Assembly: GCF_030463565.1 (NCBI RefSeq)
Contig: NC_134643.1
Span: forward strand, 7,920,657-7,984,656
DNA from: Pelecanus crispus
Lineage: Eukaryota; Chordata; Aves; Pelecaniformes; Pelecanidae
Length of the DNA: 64,000 nt
Direction of reading: 5' to 3'
The notes under the pieces are model-generated. The model ran no database searches and was not told where the DNA came from. It saw only the letters and a program-made list of their open reading frames with translations. This document shows, in pieces, positions 1-13,300 of this stretch (positions are counted from its first letter, which is position 1; each line of letters starts with the position of its first letter). The translations under genes and the position numbers were made by a program.

Positions 1-1341
1 AATTTAGACAGCAACATTTTAATTTCTGATCATGATTTTCAGGCTGACTGTCATATAAGCCAAATGACTTTCTGTTTGGAATGCTTTAGTTCTACTTCAA
101 TTTTTTTTTCTGTTTTTTGTTTAGAAATAGCATGAAAAAAATTTCCTCTGACAGAAAGACTAATTTGAGTCTAATTACTTTCACCTCTGTGTTTTACTGT
201 TAACTGAGATAGACTATAGCCTATTGCTACCATTAAGTGACATCTCTGTTTCACTCAAAGTAAATCACAGATGTATTGTGTTGTCTCCCTTAGTGATAAA
301 CCAGCACTCATAGGAGGGTTTCTCTCAAAACTGTACCTCTGTTAGCACAGGTTGCTGTAAAGCTCTCTGTTCACTGGAGCTGACTCTTAATTGCATCCTC
401 CTACAGCTTAAGCACAAAATCGGAGACAGCAGCAAGTCAGGTGGCTAGGGTGTTACTGCAGGATGACAGGCACTGTCAGCATAGCAAGAGTTTGGAGATT
501 TGGCATGAATGATTAGAATGTAGTTCAGACTCCAGGAATTGTCCAGAATTTACATTGATGGTATGTGGTATAATAAGGTGTTACCAGGAGGTGGAAGGCT
601 CGGATTACAAAATGACAAAGAAACGAACTCACAGGGAAAGTTTCATAATGGGGAGAGGCACCTAAAGGAGAGAAAAAAATGAGGCTTCCTGGTTGTGTAG
701 AGGCTTCAGAGAGGGTTTTGAGGATCCTGGGGAATGGGAAGAGGCAGAAAGTGAAGGAGACAGTCATGAATGGACAGAGAGATAAAGTTTGGGAAGAATC
801 TCTGAGGGACAGAGGCTTTGTGGAAGGGAAGGGATATAGGGAGAGATTTATACATGGAGATGGGGTACAGAGAAGTTGTATGGTGGAGGAAGGCTGAAAA
901 CAGGGTGTGTGGAAAAGCTCTCTGCCCACTGGTCTTCTCTCCCTAGAATCTTAGGTAGATTTGGGAAAAGAGGAATAAGGATATGGGTGAAAAAATGAAA
1001 TAATTCTGGACAATAATTCTGTAGGTTGGCTGAGACCCTACCTGGTAGTGAGAGGCATAGATTCAGGGAAAGATTTACATCCTAATTATCTGTGCATTCA
1101 GAGAACCAAGCCTGTGTTTTCCTGAAGCATGACACTCATTGTTTGATTAACTTGGTTTCACAGTTTAGACTTTTTGCTGTCTAGTGGACCAAAGCATAGT
1201 TCAGGGATCTGTACACTGGGTTTTTCCAGGCAAACCTAAACAGAGAAGAAGGGATGTGGGACACCGTTGTTATGTTCAGGCTCTGTGCTCCTTGGCTGGT
1301 GTTTCCTTTTGGTTGGCTAATGCAGGGTTTGTTTATCTCAG
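1..1341 (+). other. OPTN: OPTN intron (upstream exons outside window)
   Basis: This stretch precedes the first recognisable OPTN exon and ends in the acceptor TTTATCTCAG. I looked for the N-terminal coiled-coil exons of optineurin here and saw none. The open frames are short and unlike any known protein. It is best read as intron. Confidence 0.75.
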
Positions 1342-4300
1342 GAGGGATGCATGGCTCCTGAGAAGGAAGTGAGGCAGCTGAAATCCCAGGTGCAGCGGCT
1401 CCAGGCTGAGAAGGCAGATCTGTTAGCCATCATTTCAGAACTGCAGGTCAAGCTGAACATCTCCTCAGCAGAGGATTCCTTTGTGGAGATTGGGATGAAC
1501 GTAAGTGAGGGGAATAAAGAACACAATGGCCTGCAGCCAGAAACTTTGGTTCCAGCTTGGTCCTCCTCTTTTTGCAAACTGAATTTTCTTCTCGTACCAG
1601 GCTAAATGATGAGGAAGTCGGGTCTGAGTGTAATTACGGTGACAATGTTTACTTGATGACATTCTACAGTGAGGTATTTAGCACCCTGTTTTCCTTTAGT
1701 AGAAAGAGTGAATCTATACCTCTGTCGGTGACAAGTCTTGTGCCTCTTTGAGAGGGAACAGCAAACTGCCAGCAACAGCAGTAACACAAGATATAGGCAC
1801 GGAATATTTGGGAGAAGAGTTGCATGGTTGGACTTGATGATCTTAAAGGTCTTTTCCAAACTAAATGATTCTATGGTTCTGTGGTCTCTTAGATTACCTG
1901 ACATGGAGCATTTGTGTGTTACAAGATGTAGTGGTAAAGGACTTGGAATTTATTTTTGTCCTTCCACTTTCATGCTCAGAGTAAATTAATTTCATAGGTA
2001 GCCTCCATCACACTAAAAATACTCTCTGGAAAAAACAACATGGTCCAGCAGGTGACTTCAGACAAGTTCAAAATTATAAGAGTCTTATCTTAGTTGGAAC
2101 TCCTGGGAAGATCTGTACTATGTTTTGTTAAGGGGCAACACCTATGCACAGAGGAGGGCATTTTCTTTTGAGAATGGGGCTCACTTTCTACTGACAGATA
2201 TGTAAAGATGTAGGCAAACAAAACTTAAGTGCAAAGCTGTAGAGTGTTCCCTAGAGGCACAAAATTCTACTTTTTCTATTGTTCTTGTATCTGAAAAGTC
2301 TTCACAGGTGAAATGTGAAAATGTGGGTCTCTGCTATCCCCATAATAGCAGATCCCTCTCTGGAAAGTACAAGTGCAACAAGAAATTAAGAGAATTTAAT
2401 TAAAATTTGTTTGGAGTTGTTGAAGAAAACTTCAAACTACAGGAAACCTTCAAGGATGCATTCTCCTTTTTTTGCTACAAAGATTTGCGTTTGTGCTGTG
2501 AAGAACAAGGAGTGAGTTTTGTAGTGGGAAAGAAGCGTGGTTCTTTTGGCAGGCAGGAGGGTGGTTTTTAGGCTTATATTGAGTCACCTGCAGCGATGTT
2601 GGCTGCTGCTGTGTGGTGCCCAGTTGTCTTCAGAGGGGAGAGTGGCCGTGGAAGTTGATGATGAAAGGAGAAGGCCAAATCTCGTTGTTCCTCTTCTCTG
2701 ATAAGTCTGGAAGAGATACAGGGAAAGGCATGTGAAGTATTTAAGTTAAGAATTTCCAAACATGAAACCGATCTGTAGGAGTTTTGTGTTTCATTTATTT
2801 TTATTGCCACGATAGTTTTCCCTGGTTTTCTTCCTTCCTTAACTCAGGTAAATAAAACTGTGTCCTGCTTAGTCCAAATACCAAGGTAATAGTGTTTTTT
2901 CTTTTCTAGGAAGGAGAAATAACTAGAACTGCAAAGGAACATCAAGAGAATGGTGGTGAAATGACCAGTAACGTTGCTATATATATGTATGTAGGCTCTT
3001 GTGTGATGTGTGTGATTCAGACTTCTGCAATGTGTTTTGTTTTCAATGTGAGGGAAGTTTTTTCTATGAGGAATGCACTAGAAAATCCTGCTTTTTCTGT
3101 GGCCTTGCATCCCTCCGCTGCAGTAGCTCTACCTTCCTACCATGTCAGAAAGACCCTCAGTGCTCTGGCATTTTTCCTGCCAATTTTCACTAGCTGACAA
3201 GAGGGAGTGCATATTCTGGCCAGTTGGCCAGGCGTTTATGTACATGCTGACTTGCCAACTTTTCAGGCTTTTAAGGGAGGCCAAAAAGAAAAGGTAGAGG
3301 CTGCGGGGACTCCCTCCCTTCTAGTCATTGGAGACCATGTGATAGAGTAGCTGTCCTCTACCCAATTATAATGATGTTGGTAAGAATCAGAGATCTTGTA
3401 GTCTTGCAGAACTGAATGCTGTCTGTTCTGTTTGTGTGTGGTTGGTATAAAGTGTATCACGGCGGGGTAGACAGAGAGTGCAATAACGTAGTCCTTACTT
3501 TTCAGGTTACTAGGCTTAAGATACCAGCATTCTGTTTAGGTTACTTCTCAAAATTTGATCTTTACATCAGTTCAAGGGCATAAGGGACTTTCTTGCCCCT
3601 AGCTGAACCTGTACTCCTCATGGACACAGACAGCTGATACTATTAAACTTTCCATTTTGGATACTGCCCAATTGAGCAGCTAGATGGTTGTGTTTGAACT
3701 CTCTTTCTTACTTTGTGGCCTTTGCTTTTGGAAGGAAAGGATATAGAACATGCTAAGGGCATAGCAGGCCAGAAAGCTGTGCTCTGTGTACAGGTTTTCC
3801 CTTAAACCCCTGTCACCTGCTACGTCACTGCAAGGGAGAACAGCATTTTAATGTAATGACATAGAAAACTTGTCCCTCAGCATGCAGTTAAGAAGGGGGG
3901 GAAAAAGAAAGTTACGGTCATGGATGAAACTGAGAGTTGCTGACCACAGACTGGGCTGCGAGTATTCAGCTTGTTGTTAGCGGTGACTCATGAGAACACT
4001 TGGATTACGAGAAGACGTTCTCTGTGGGACTTGCTTACCATTTGATGAGTATCTGGGCCACATCTACAAGAACAGGGGGTATATATACCTCTTAAAATAT
4101 TTCCTGTGTCACCATGTGTCTTTGTCCAGCATTGAAACTTTAGACTGGTGCTGTTAACAGGTTCAGAGAAATGTGATCCACTCAGGACAGGTTTATTTCT
4201 GTAAGAGTAGAACGGTGTACTAAAAATCCCCTGATAAAAGTTATTTACTTAAAATATCCTGGCAGAACACTGTCTTTGGGGTATTGAATTTTGCTCACCA

Positions 4301-7300
4301 AAGATTTCTAGCTCTCAGGAGCACATAGAGGACTATGCTTTACTTTCTGTTCTTAACTGCAAAAGCAAAATAAAAACCACGTGCTGAGCTTCTGAAGTGT
4401 ACAGTGTATATAACCTGCCTGTCTTACCATATAGTCAGGGGATTTTGACTTTCTCTCTAGATGGACGTAAAAATGGAGGGAATAGAATACAGTATTTTAT
4501 CACCAGGAAATTAACTTACCTTATTTTTCAGAGAGTTTTGTGTTTGTTTCAGTTCATTTCTACAGTAGCATAATGCGATTTTCAAAAGAACTATAGAACA
4601 TGATTGAAGAGATTTTTTTCTGAAAAAGAAAGCAATTTCTGATGACTATTTTTGGTGGAACTTGCCTTCTTTTCCTGGAATGGAATGACACAGAGATAAG
4701 AAATGTTGCATGTTTCATTGGAAAAAAAAAAAAAATTTTGGGAACAGACAGCAGCACTTTACAGAAGGGGCTGCAAAGTAGGTCAGAATAAATGCACTGT
4801 GTTTTGTATTGTCTTGACTGCTTTTGTTTTCCTTGCTTAACTACTGAATTGTTCCCCCAGCTTGTTGGGGACTGTCTGAGCACTGCGCAAAGCAAGGACT
4901 GCATTTGCACACACTGGGACTGTGGCTAGCAGCTTGTGGGCAGGTCTCGGTTCTTGGGAATGAGCCCTTTGCTCAGAATGTTGGTTTTCAGCATGGTGTG
5001 TAACGGTGGCCTCTCAGACTGGGTCCCAGAACTGGAGATAAGAGAGTGCTCTAGTACAATCATAGCTGTTGTTACTTACTTCTGGTTTGGTTTGAAGCAG
5101 GAGCAAACCTGCAGATGAATTGAAGAATTTGGAGTCTGAGGAGCTAACTGTGAGCCAGCTGCTCTGCTGCCTTAGAAATGAAACTCAGAGGAGGGAAAAA
5201 CTTGAGAAGGAGCTGCAGGATCACAAAGAGAGGTATGAAGTAGGTGCACTGTAACATTTGGGGTGTCTTCTTTCAGGGCTGCTGCAGTTACCAAGTCTGT
5301 GGCTGATCAGAGACAAGCTGAAATATCAGTGTGACCCGGATGGTGAATTTCCCAAGCACTCCATAGTAATAATTTATTTTTGTGGTAGTCCTTATAGGGA
5401 TAAACCACAGGTTCTCTTCCATGAGCAAAAGAGTTTCCATGTTTTATTATTATTTCCTATAGCACCACAGATCAAGACAAATTATCCATTTCCTCTTGGG
5501 TTCGAACTTTCCCCAGATTATGTCAGAATGATATGATGACTAGTTGAGGATGTTCTCTGCACTCACTGCTCCATAGTTATTTGGTTGTGTATGAATCATC
5601 TGCGTGTGGGGCCTTGAGCAAATCACTATGTATAAAACGGGGATCACAGTCATCTTCGTGATATTGGCAGGCTGCATTTAGCCATGTGTGAACTTGGAAA
5701 AGCTTCTTAGAAATGTCTAAAATAAGTTTAATTGCAAACTTGTCTAAGAGAGTTTTTCCAGTGAGACCTGCATGAGGGTCCATCTCAGCTCAGTTATATT
5801 GGTATAAATCAGCATGACATTCAGGCGTGGAAAATTGCCTAAGCAGTAGCTGTTGCAAATCCCCACTTTGCAGAGACGGAGTAAGACTTCTGGACGCTCT
5901 CGGCTACGAAAGGTTGGTGTCATGGTCATTGCTTCTATGTGGTCTTCTTAGAAGAGGTAATGAGCCATAGCCAAATGATTCTTGGAAATCTCAGCATCTG
6001 AAAATATCAAAGGAAAATAGAGGCAATATTAATTACTGGATTCAGTGAACAGACTGACCCATTTCCAAAGGGTTAGCAGTTTTGGACTGTACCGAAGGTT
6101 GATCAGTGTAGACTGAATGTCACTGTCATTCACCACACCTGCAGACCTATACATCCATTTTAATTAAATATACATGCTGGGTGTTCTGTGTTCTTCAGGA
6201 AACCCCATGATTGTGCAGGCTTTCCTGCATGTCTGTGCTTTCAATTCTGCCTCTCGTTTGTGGCTGTGATGTTAGAAAGAGAGTACATCACTTGCATGAA
6301 ATCCTTGAATAGTCACAATCTCACTTTAAATATAGGCCAAATCCATCATTGTTGGATCCTTCTGTTTTCCAGACTGTCAAAGCTGGAGAAGGAAACCTGC
6401 CTGGAGAGTGGGACACAAACTGAACAGGAAGAAGAGGAGAGTTCAGAGGCTGTAAGTACCTGTCCTCCTGAGCTGAGATTTAACAACATACAGCTTGCTT
6501 GTTGAGGCCAACAACCTCAGGGCCTAGATTTCCACTTGCACTCAGGGAGCAAGGGGCAAATACCCCACACAGGGCATGGAATTGAATTTTGAACTCTCCA
6601 ATCCTTATCTTAGAGGTGGTTCCAAATTACACCAGCCACCAAAAAGGGGTGAGATCGGTGGCCAAGAATTAGGGAAGCATGGCATAACTGCAGGTATACC
6701 TTATTGCCCTGGCCATGCTCACTAAACAGAGAGAGACGCAGTCATTTCTAGCTCCAGAATGCCTTCTAGACTGGGTGAGTTTCCTCACTGCTGGCTAGGA
6801 CAGCTTTTGGATCAGAATCTAATGAGAGCATCCTGTAAAACATACTTTAAATGTGGAGCTTATATGGCACCTAGTTTGGCTTTTTTATGTGGTTTTGGTG
6901 AGATGTACTACAATGGTGGCACATAACTATCTTGGACTGAGACACAGTTGCAGGCAAACTCAGTCCTGTTGTTTCCAATTAAGGGTTTGAATGGATGTTG
7001 GGGTTGGGAATCAGCTCCAGATTCAGACACCTAAATTCATGTGCCTGCTGTTGTAGGTGTCTCTATGTGAGGTAAGCATGTAAGCTCCCATAGCAGTGGA
7101 GATCCATTCAGATTCACTGCAACTGCATAATACAGGCAACTAAGAATGCCTGTATGTGATGCAGCGTGGGTTATCTGAGGTGCTGCATGGGGCTAGCAAA
7201 TATGCTATGGGATCTGCTGGAGACGTGTGCCCTTCTGAAGGCCAGGACAAGTATTTTAGGGCAGGGCTGGCTTAGTTAAACAACAACAGTTTGTGGTCAG

Positions 7301-10300
7301 GCCAAGAGATGTCCTTTCTAAGGAAAGCAGATGATGTCTCAGTTAATTCTTTCCAGTATTTTTATCTCAACTTTGCCTGAGTTACAGCTTGAGTCAGATG
7401 CTCCTCATCTAAGTACTGATACTGAGATCAGCGTAGTGAGATCCTTGTGATAGCACTCGTTTTTCCATTTATATGCTGCTGGGTTTCTTCAGAGGGCTCT
7501 TGTAGGGGGAATCATATGATCTGCTCCTATTGCAAAATGTAGATCTGTAATGAAACAACGTGGGGGTGCAGCGTGGACCGTTTGAGGGCTCGGCATTTGA
7601 AGACATCCTGGGAGAGAAGGAAAAGTTTTTCAAACCTGCTTCAGCTGTGTTTGGAGAGTGAGGAGTGGATGGGGGAGAAGAGGCTAGAGCACATCCTCTG
7701 TCAAGCAGCAGCTGGACACTAACCTCAACCAGGTCTCCTGAGACAAGTCTTAAAGCACCACTGCAGTTATTGCTCTGCCTTCCATGTGAGGCTGCTTTCA
7801 AGCTTCCCAGAAGCAGAGATCTAGGAGGCTATGATTTAGGTGTTGCTCCTTTCCTGGGCAGGCTAAGAAATAGGTGTTGGGAAGAGACTGTCTGTACTGT
7901 GTGATGGGATTTTTTGTGTCAGGTTAGCCTTTTCTTTCAGCAAGGCTGCCAGACTTGCTTCCCAGAAGCATGGATTGATTGTGTTCCTGTTAAGTAAAAT
8001 ATCTTGAATTACGATGGTTTTCACCAGGGACTGAGAACTCACAGTGCAGCTTTATTAGAAGTCAGACTTTTGCTAGTGATATGTGGTTTCATTTGTGGAC
8101 ATGTTTTCTGTAAGGCAGTTTCTACTGATGCCTAGTTTTCTGCAAATTGAAATGCCATCACCTTACAAAAATCAGTGCTTTCATCTGTGAGTGTGATTGG
8201 ATTAGTTGGATTGCTGCATAAAATAATTTTGTGGCTTGTTTGCAGCTATGATGGTAGAAGAACTATGGTTTTTTGCTTCTGAGATAGAAAAAGCATAGTG
8301 CAATGTGCTTTGTGACTGTTTACACCATTATATTCTGTCCCTTTTGCTCAGTACGACTGGTGAATGATAGTAGCTTGGGCAGCTTGTGGAGGGTGTCCTC
8401 AGCAACATCTGTCAGTTGACAATTGTGTTCTGTCTGCCCCTCTGTCACATTGGCTGTGTTGCACACTTCTGCTCTGAGATGAAAGCTGGAAGTGTTCACA
8501 GGTCATCATGGATGAACAACTTCTATTGCTTCGGTTGCGTGGGGAAGTGGTGGACTTTCCCTGCTAGAAAAACGGAGCTTTTCAAGGAAATAGGACAGCA
8601 GCGTGCTCTTGACACACCTGGTATCTTGTTAGCCACAGCCACCCAGCTCATTCCCAAGCTGGACTGGAGAGTTTCCCTGCACTTGATAAGACATTATCAA
8701 TGAAAATTACAGTACTAGGGACAATTAAACTGATGCTAGCATGATGATGAGATTCAGATGTTTCTTTAGGAAAGCTCCAGGATGTACTTCCACAGACTAC
8801 AAACCAGAAGGAGTCAAAGGTTTCACATCTTCTAGAGTGTGGGGATATATTTTAAGAATTGAAACTCTTGCATGTCCTTTGTGTCTTGGACTGGAGGAAA
8901 ACACAGCTGCTGTTTCTTTCCTCCTCCTGCTTTTTGCCTGTCTTTAGGATCCTTCATTGATCTTCCTGTGAGCTAAAACCCAAATGAGAGGGCCACTGAC
9001 GTGCAACAAAACTGATTACGTTTCTTCTTGGTTTGCAAAGTTGATTCATGAATGAATGGTAATGGAGTTACCATATGGGGTTGTATTTTCTCCTTCAAAA
9101 AGTCAAGAGATGAAGCCTTCCAGTCCTGTGGTACCCATGCGTGTGGCATGGGAGAGGCTGATGTGTGTAGGGAGAGAGCCATTTGGCTGGGGGGCTTTCA
9201 TACATAATTGAAATAAATAACAATGCATAAAACCTTCTGTGTTCTCTGCTTTCTGCGCAAAACAAGAATGGAGGGAACTAGAATGGAAAGGGTAATCCCA
9301 GTGCAGGATATAACTGGGACGAGAAAGTCTACGTTTTAGTCTGCCTCCTCTACTTCTCTACTTCCAAACTGCTTCTGTTCTACATCTGCTGTCACACCTC
9401 TCCCAAAAGAGCTCGCTGATGCTAGCAGGCTGGAAGCCTACCTAAGGGTAGATCATTTGTTTATGTTTCTTTGACAAACTATAACCATTGCTTAGAGGAG
9501 TAGCAGTAATCACTACGTCTGCTTGCTTTGCTCATGTGTATTTTAAATTGTGAACTCTGAGAAAGAAAATGTAGATTTGTTTCCCATCTGCATGAGTTGT
9601 ATTCTAGCCAATGTTGGAAAGTCAGTAATAGCATTGTCTTTTGAGTCACCTGGATTTTCTGAAAGTGTTAAGTCAAAATGGCGTTCTGCCATATTTAAGA
9701 ATAATTGGTAATTGTGAAGCCTTGTGGATGGGGCCTTATTACTGAGTATAGAGTGTAACAGTGCGTACTGACTTATGCTGTTTCCTTTAGAGAAAGAATG
9801 ATACCTCCTGGTTAGATCTCTCAGCCTGTAACTTTCCTATCTTGAATTGTCCATGTGTAAATTTTCTTTATTTTTTCCTCTAAAAGGTTGGCAGTGAAGT
9901 AGAAACCCTGAATTTGCAAGTTTGTGCTCTGTTCAAAGAGCTTCAGGAAGCCCATGAGAAGTTAAAAGAAGCAGAATTGATTCAGAAGAAGCTTCAAGAA
10001 AAGTAAGGTTCAGAAGAACAAAGGTTCTGCTGTGACACCCAGTGTGTATTTGTATGACAGCTCACACTTTGGGAAATTCTCCAGCTCTGCCAATATCAAC
10101 TTAAATATCTCTTTCATAGAAATGCTGTAAAAGATCGTTCCTTCTTTGTAAGTGGAGATGAAAGTACAGAAATACAGTAATTGTCAGAAAATCTGAGCTG
10201 CCAACCTAGTTCTACAAATAGAACCCCAGTGCCTTGAATTTTAAGATTTGGGTTTTAACCCTTCCTGATGTAAAGGCAAATCTTTCCTGTTTTCTGCTTC

Positions 10301-13300
10301 ACATAATCAACCCCTGTTGTAGTCTTAGGGGAAGAAGCTAAGGGACCTAGTTATGAACCTTTTCATGTGAACTGTGTGTGCTTTTGAAGACCAGTTGTGT
10401 AGGTTATAAAAAGTGGTTACAAGACCCTCACTTTAGTTGCTTAGTTTTCTGTTAAATTCCAGTTCTTTGAGATTCGTAATAGTAAGAAAGTAAGTATTGG
10501 TTTCAGTAGCTTTGTTTTCTGATGGTTGTGTATAGATACATTTTTGTCTTTCCTTGTTCTTCATCAAAATAAGCCTTTAAAGTGAACAACAGAAAGATTC
10601 TTTTTGTATTATGCCTAGTGTGCCAAATCCGTCAGGAAAAGGTGAACAGGAGAGAGATCAACCTTTTTTCCTTGTTCTGTCAGGTGCCAAGTACTGGAAA
10701 GAAAAAGCTCGGCTGCTGCATCAGAATTGGAGGAGAAGCAGCAGCTAATATACACCATCAAGAAGCTGGAACTTCAGGTGGAGAGCATGCAGGCAGAGCT
10801 CAAGCTGGAACAAGCCAAGACACATGAAGAAAAGTGAGTATGACTTGTTTTTTTATTTCAGGGAGGTATTGTCAGTGAGGAAGGGAAGTCCAAGGAAACC
10901 TGGCCAAAGGGGAATTGAACCTGAAATATGAGTTTTGTGTTCTGCACGCTTTGAAACCTTGTTATGTTTGTAGAGTCTGAACTAGAAACCTGCATTCACC
11001 TCAGTGTCTGTGTCACTTTGAATCTGGAGTCTCCACATTAGGCCCAAATTGTATCCTTTCGTCTAGTGAACCCCTCACTTAGGAAAATTTGAGCTGTAAG
11101 CTCTGACTGGTTTTGACTTTTGTCAAAAAGTCAAAGATGGAATAGGGTCAGGTATAATATACAAGCAGAGAAAGCAGAAGAGTGACAACAGCTGCCCTCT
11201 TGACTAGCAGGGGTAAATGCCTCCACAGCTTGGAGGGTAGGGACAGGTCAGGTGGTTACAGTGATGAGACAGTGGTGTTAATGAAGAGATCTACAGTCTC
11301 TACAATACATGTGCAACTAAGAGAGGTAACTATGCAGTGAAGCTGAGGTAAAGAGACTCGCTGTTTGCTCTGGCCCCCTGCTCCCTTTCATGTGCAATCC
11401 ACGTAAGGAGCATGAAAATGTCAGTCCAAGCTGTACAGAGAGGCTGAACTGCCTGAAGGACCTGTCTTCAGCTGCTGGAGAAGTCGCTTATTATATTTGG
11501 AGTCTGTGTCTGGTTCTTCTTGCAGAGGCGATCAGCTCCAGTGCAGGCACGTTCTGCAGCAGAGCGGGGGATCGCGGTGTACAGGGTGGAAGCCCCAGGG
11601 GAGCGCAGACACCTGCCTGCCATAGGGCGCAAGCAACCAGGAGCGCTGCAAACAGGATGTGGCGCGTCAGCCAGGGCATGGCGTGGCAGTTTGTGCTGGA
11701 GGGCGTGCAGGGAGGGCACCTCCTTGAAGGAGGAGCATTCCGAGTGGGAGACTTGAAGTACACATAACCGAGCAACTGGGCACCGTTCTGTGACCATCTG
11801 CACAGGTCAAGGGCACTCGTCCTATCTGACCCTCAAGGAAGAACGGTGGGCACTCGTCTGAGAGCAAAGGCTGCAGCTCTGGCTGGGGGGGTCTGCACCA
11901 TCTACCCCAGCGGCCAATGCCTCCGCCCAGACGGAGCTGCTGAAGGGAGAGGCTGCAGCGCAGACCTCAGACTGCAGGAAGCGGCTGGATCTTTCTCCTG
12001 GGGCAGAGACAGGCGGCAGACCTGCCTGTGCCCGGGTAGAGGACCTCCTGCAGCAGGAGGCTGCAGTGAGAAGGCTGCGTAATATCAGGGAGGCTGAGAA
12101 GGAGTTAGATAGCTGGTTCCAAGCACACTCTGCAGTGGACCCACAGCTCACAGCCCAACAGCCAAAAACTCCCCCACCAGCACACACAGAAGTGAGGGGG
12201 GCCAATAATGCAGAGAATGGATGGTTGCAACAGCGAGGATGAGCAGGAGGAAGAGACTTCCCCCAAAGCCTGAGGTGCCCTTGCAGAACTGCTGCACTGC
12301 TCTGCAGACTGACGAGCTTCACGTTCACAAGCTCTGGTCCTCATGGGGGACTTCAACCACCCCGATATCTGTTGGAGGGACAATACAGCAGGGCATAAGC
12401 AATCCGGGAGGTTCCTGGAATGCGTTGATGATAACTTCCAAGTGATAGATGAGCCAACGAGGAGAGGTGCTATGCTGGACCTTCTTCTCACCAGCAAGGA
12501 AGGGCTGGTGGGGAATGTGAAGCTTAAGGACAGCCTTGGCTGCAGTGACCATGAAATGGTGGGGTTCAAGATCCTTAGGGCACTGAGGCCAGTCAGTCTC
12601 ACCTCTGTGCCCAGCAAGATCATGGAGCAGATCCTCGTGGAAACTATGCTAAGGCACATGGAAAATAAGGAGGTGATTGGTGACAGCTAACATGGCTTCA
12701 CTAAGGGAAAATCGTGCCTGACAAATTTGGTGGCCTTCTACGATGGGGTTACAACATTGGTGGATAAGGGAAGAGCAACTGACATCATCTACCTGGCCTT
12801 GTGCAAAGCATGTGACACTATCCCACACAACATCCTTGTCTCTAAGTTGGGGAGACATGGATTTGACGGATGGAGCACTCGGTGGATAAGGAATTGGCTG
12901 GATGGTCGCACTCAAAGAGTTGCAGTCAACAGCTTGATCAAGTGGAGGCCAGTGACAAGTGGTATTCCTCAGGGGTCAGTATTGGGACCGGTGCTGTTTA
13001 ACATTTTTGTCAGCAACATGGACAGTGGGATTGAGTGCACCCTCAGCAAGTTTGCCGATGACACCAAGCTGAGTGGTGCAGTTGACGCGCTGGAGGGAAG
13101 GGATGCCATCCAGAGGGACCTGGACAAGCTGGAGAGGTGGGCCCGTGCAAACCTCATGAAATTCAACAAGGCCAAGTGCAAGGTCCTGCACCTGGGTCAG
13201 GGCAATCCCAAGCACAAATACAGGCTGGGCAGAGAATGGATTGAGAGCAGCCCTGAGGAGAAGGACTTGGGGGTGTTGGTTGATGAGAAGCTCAGCATGA

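Noticed and set aside
11822-12659. 168- and 184-codon open frames on -
   Set aside because: Antisense shadows of the CR1 ORF1/endonuclease remnants.
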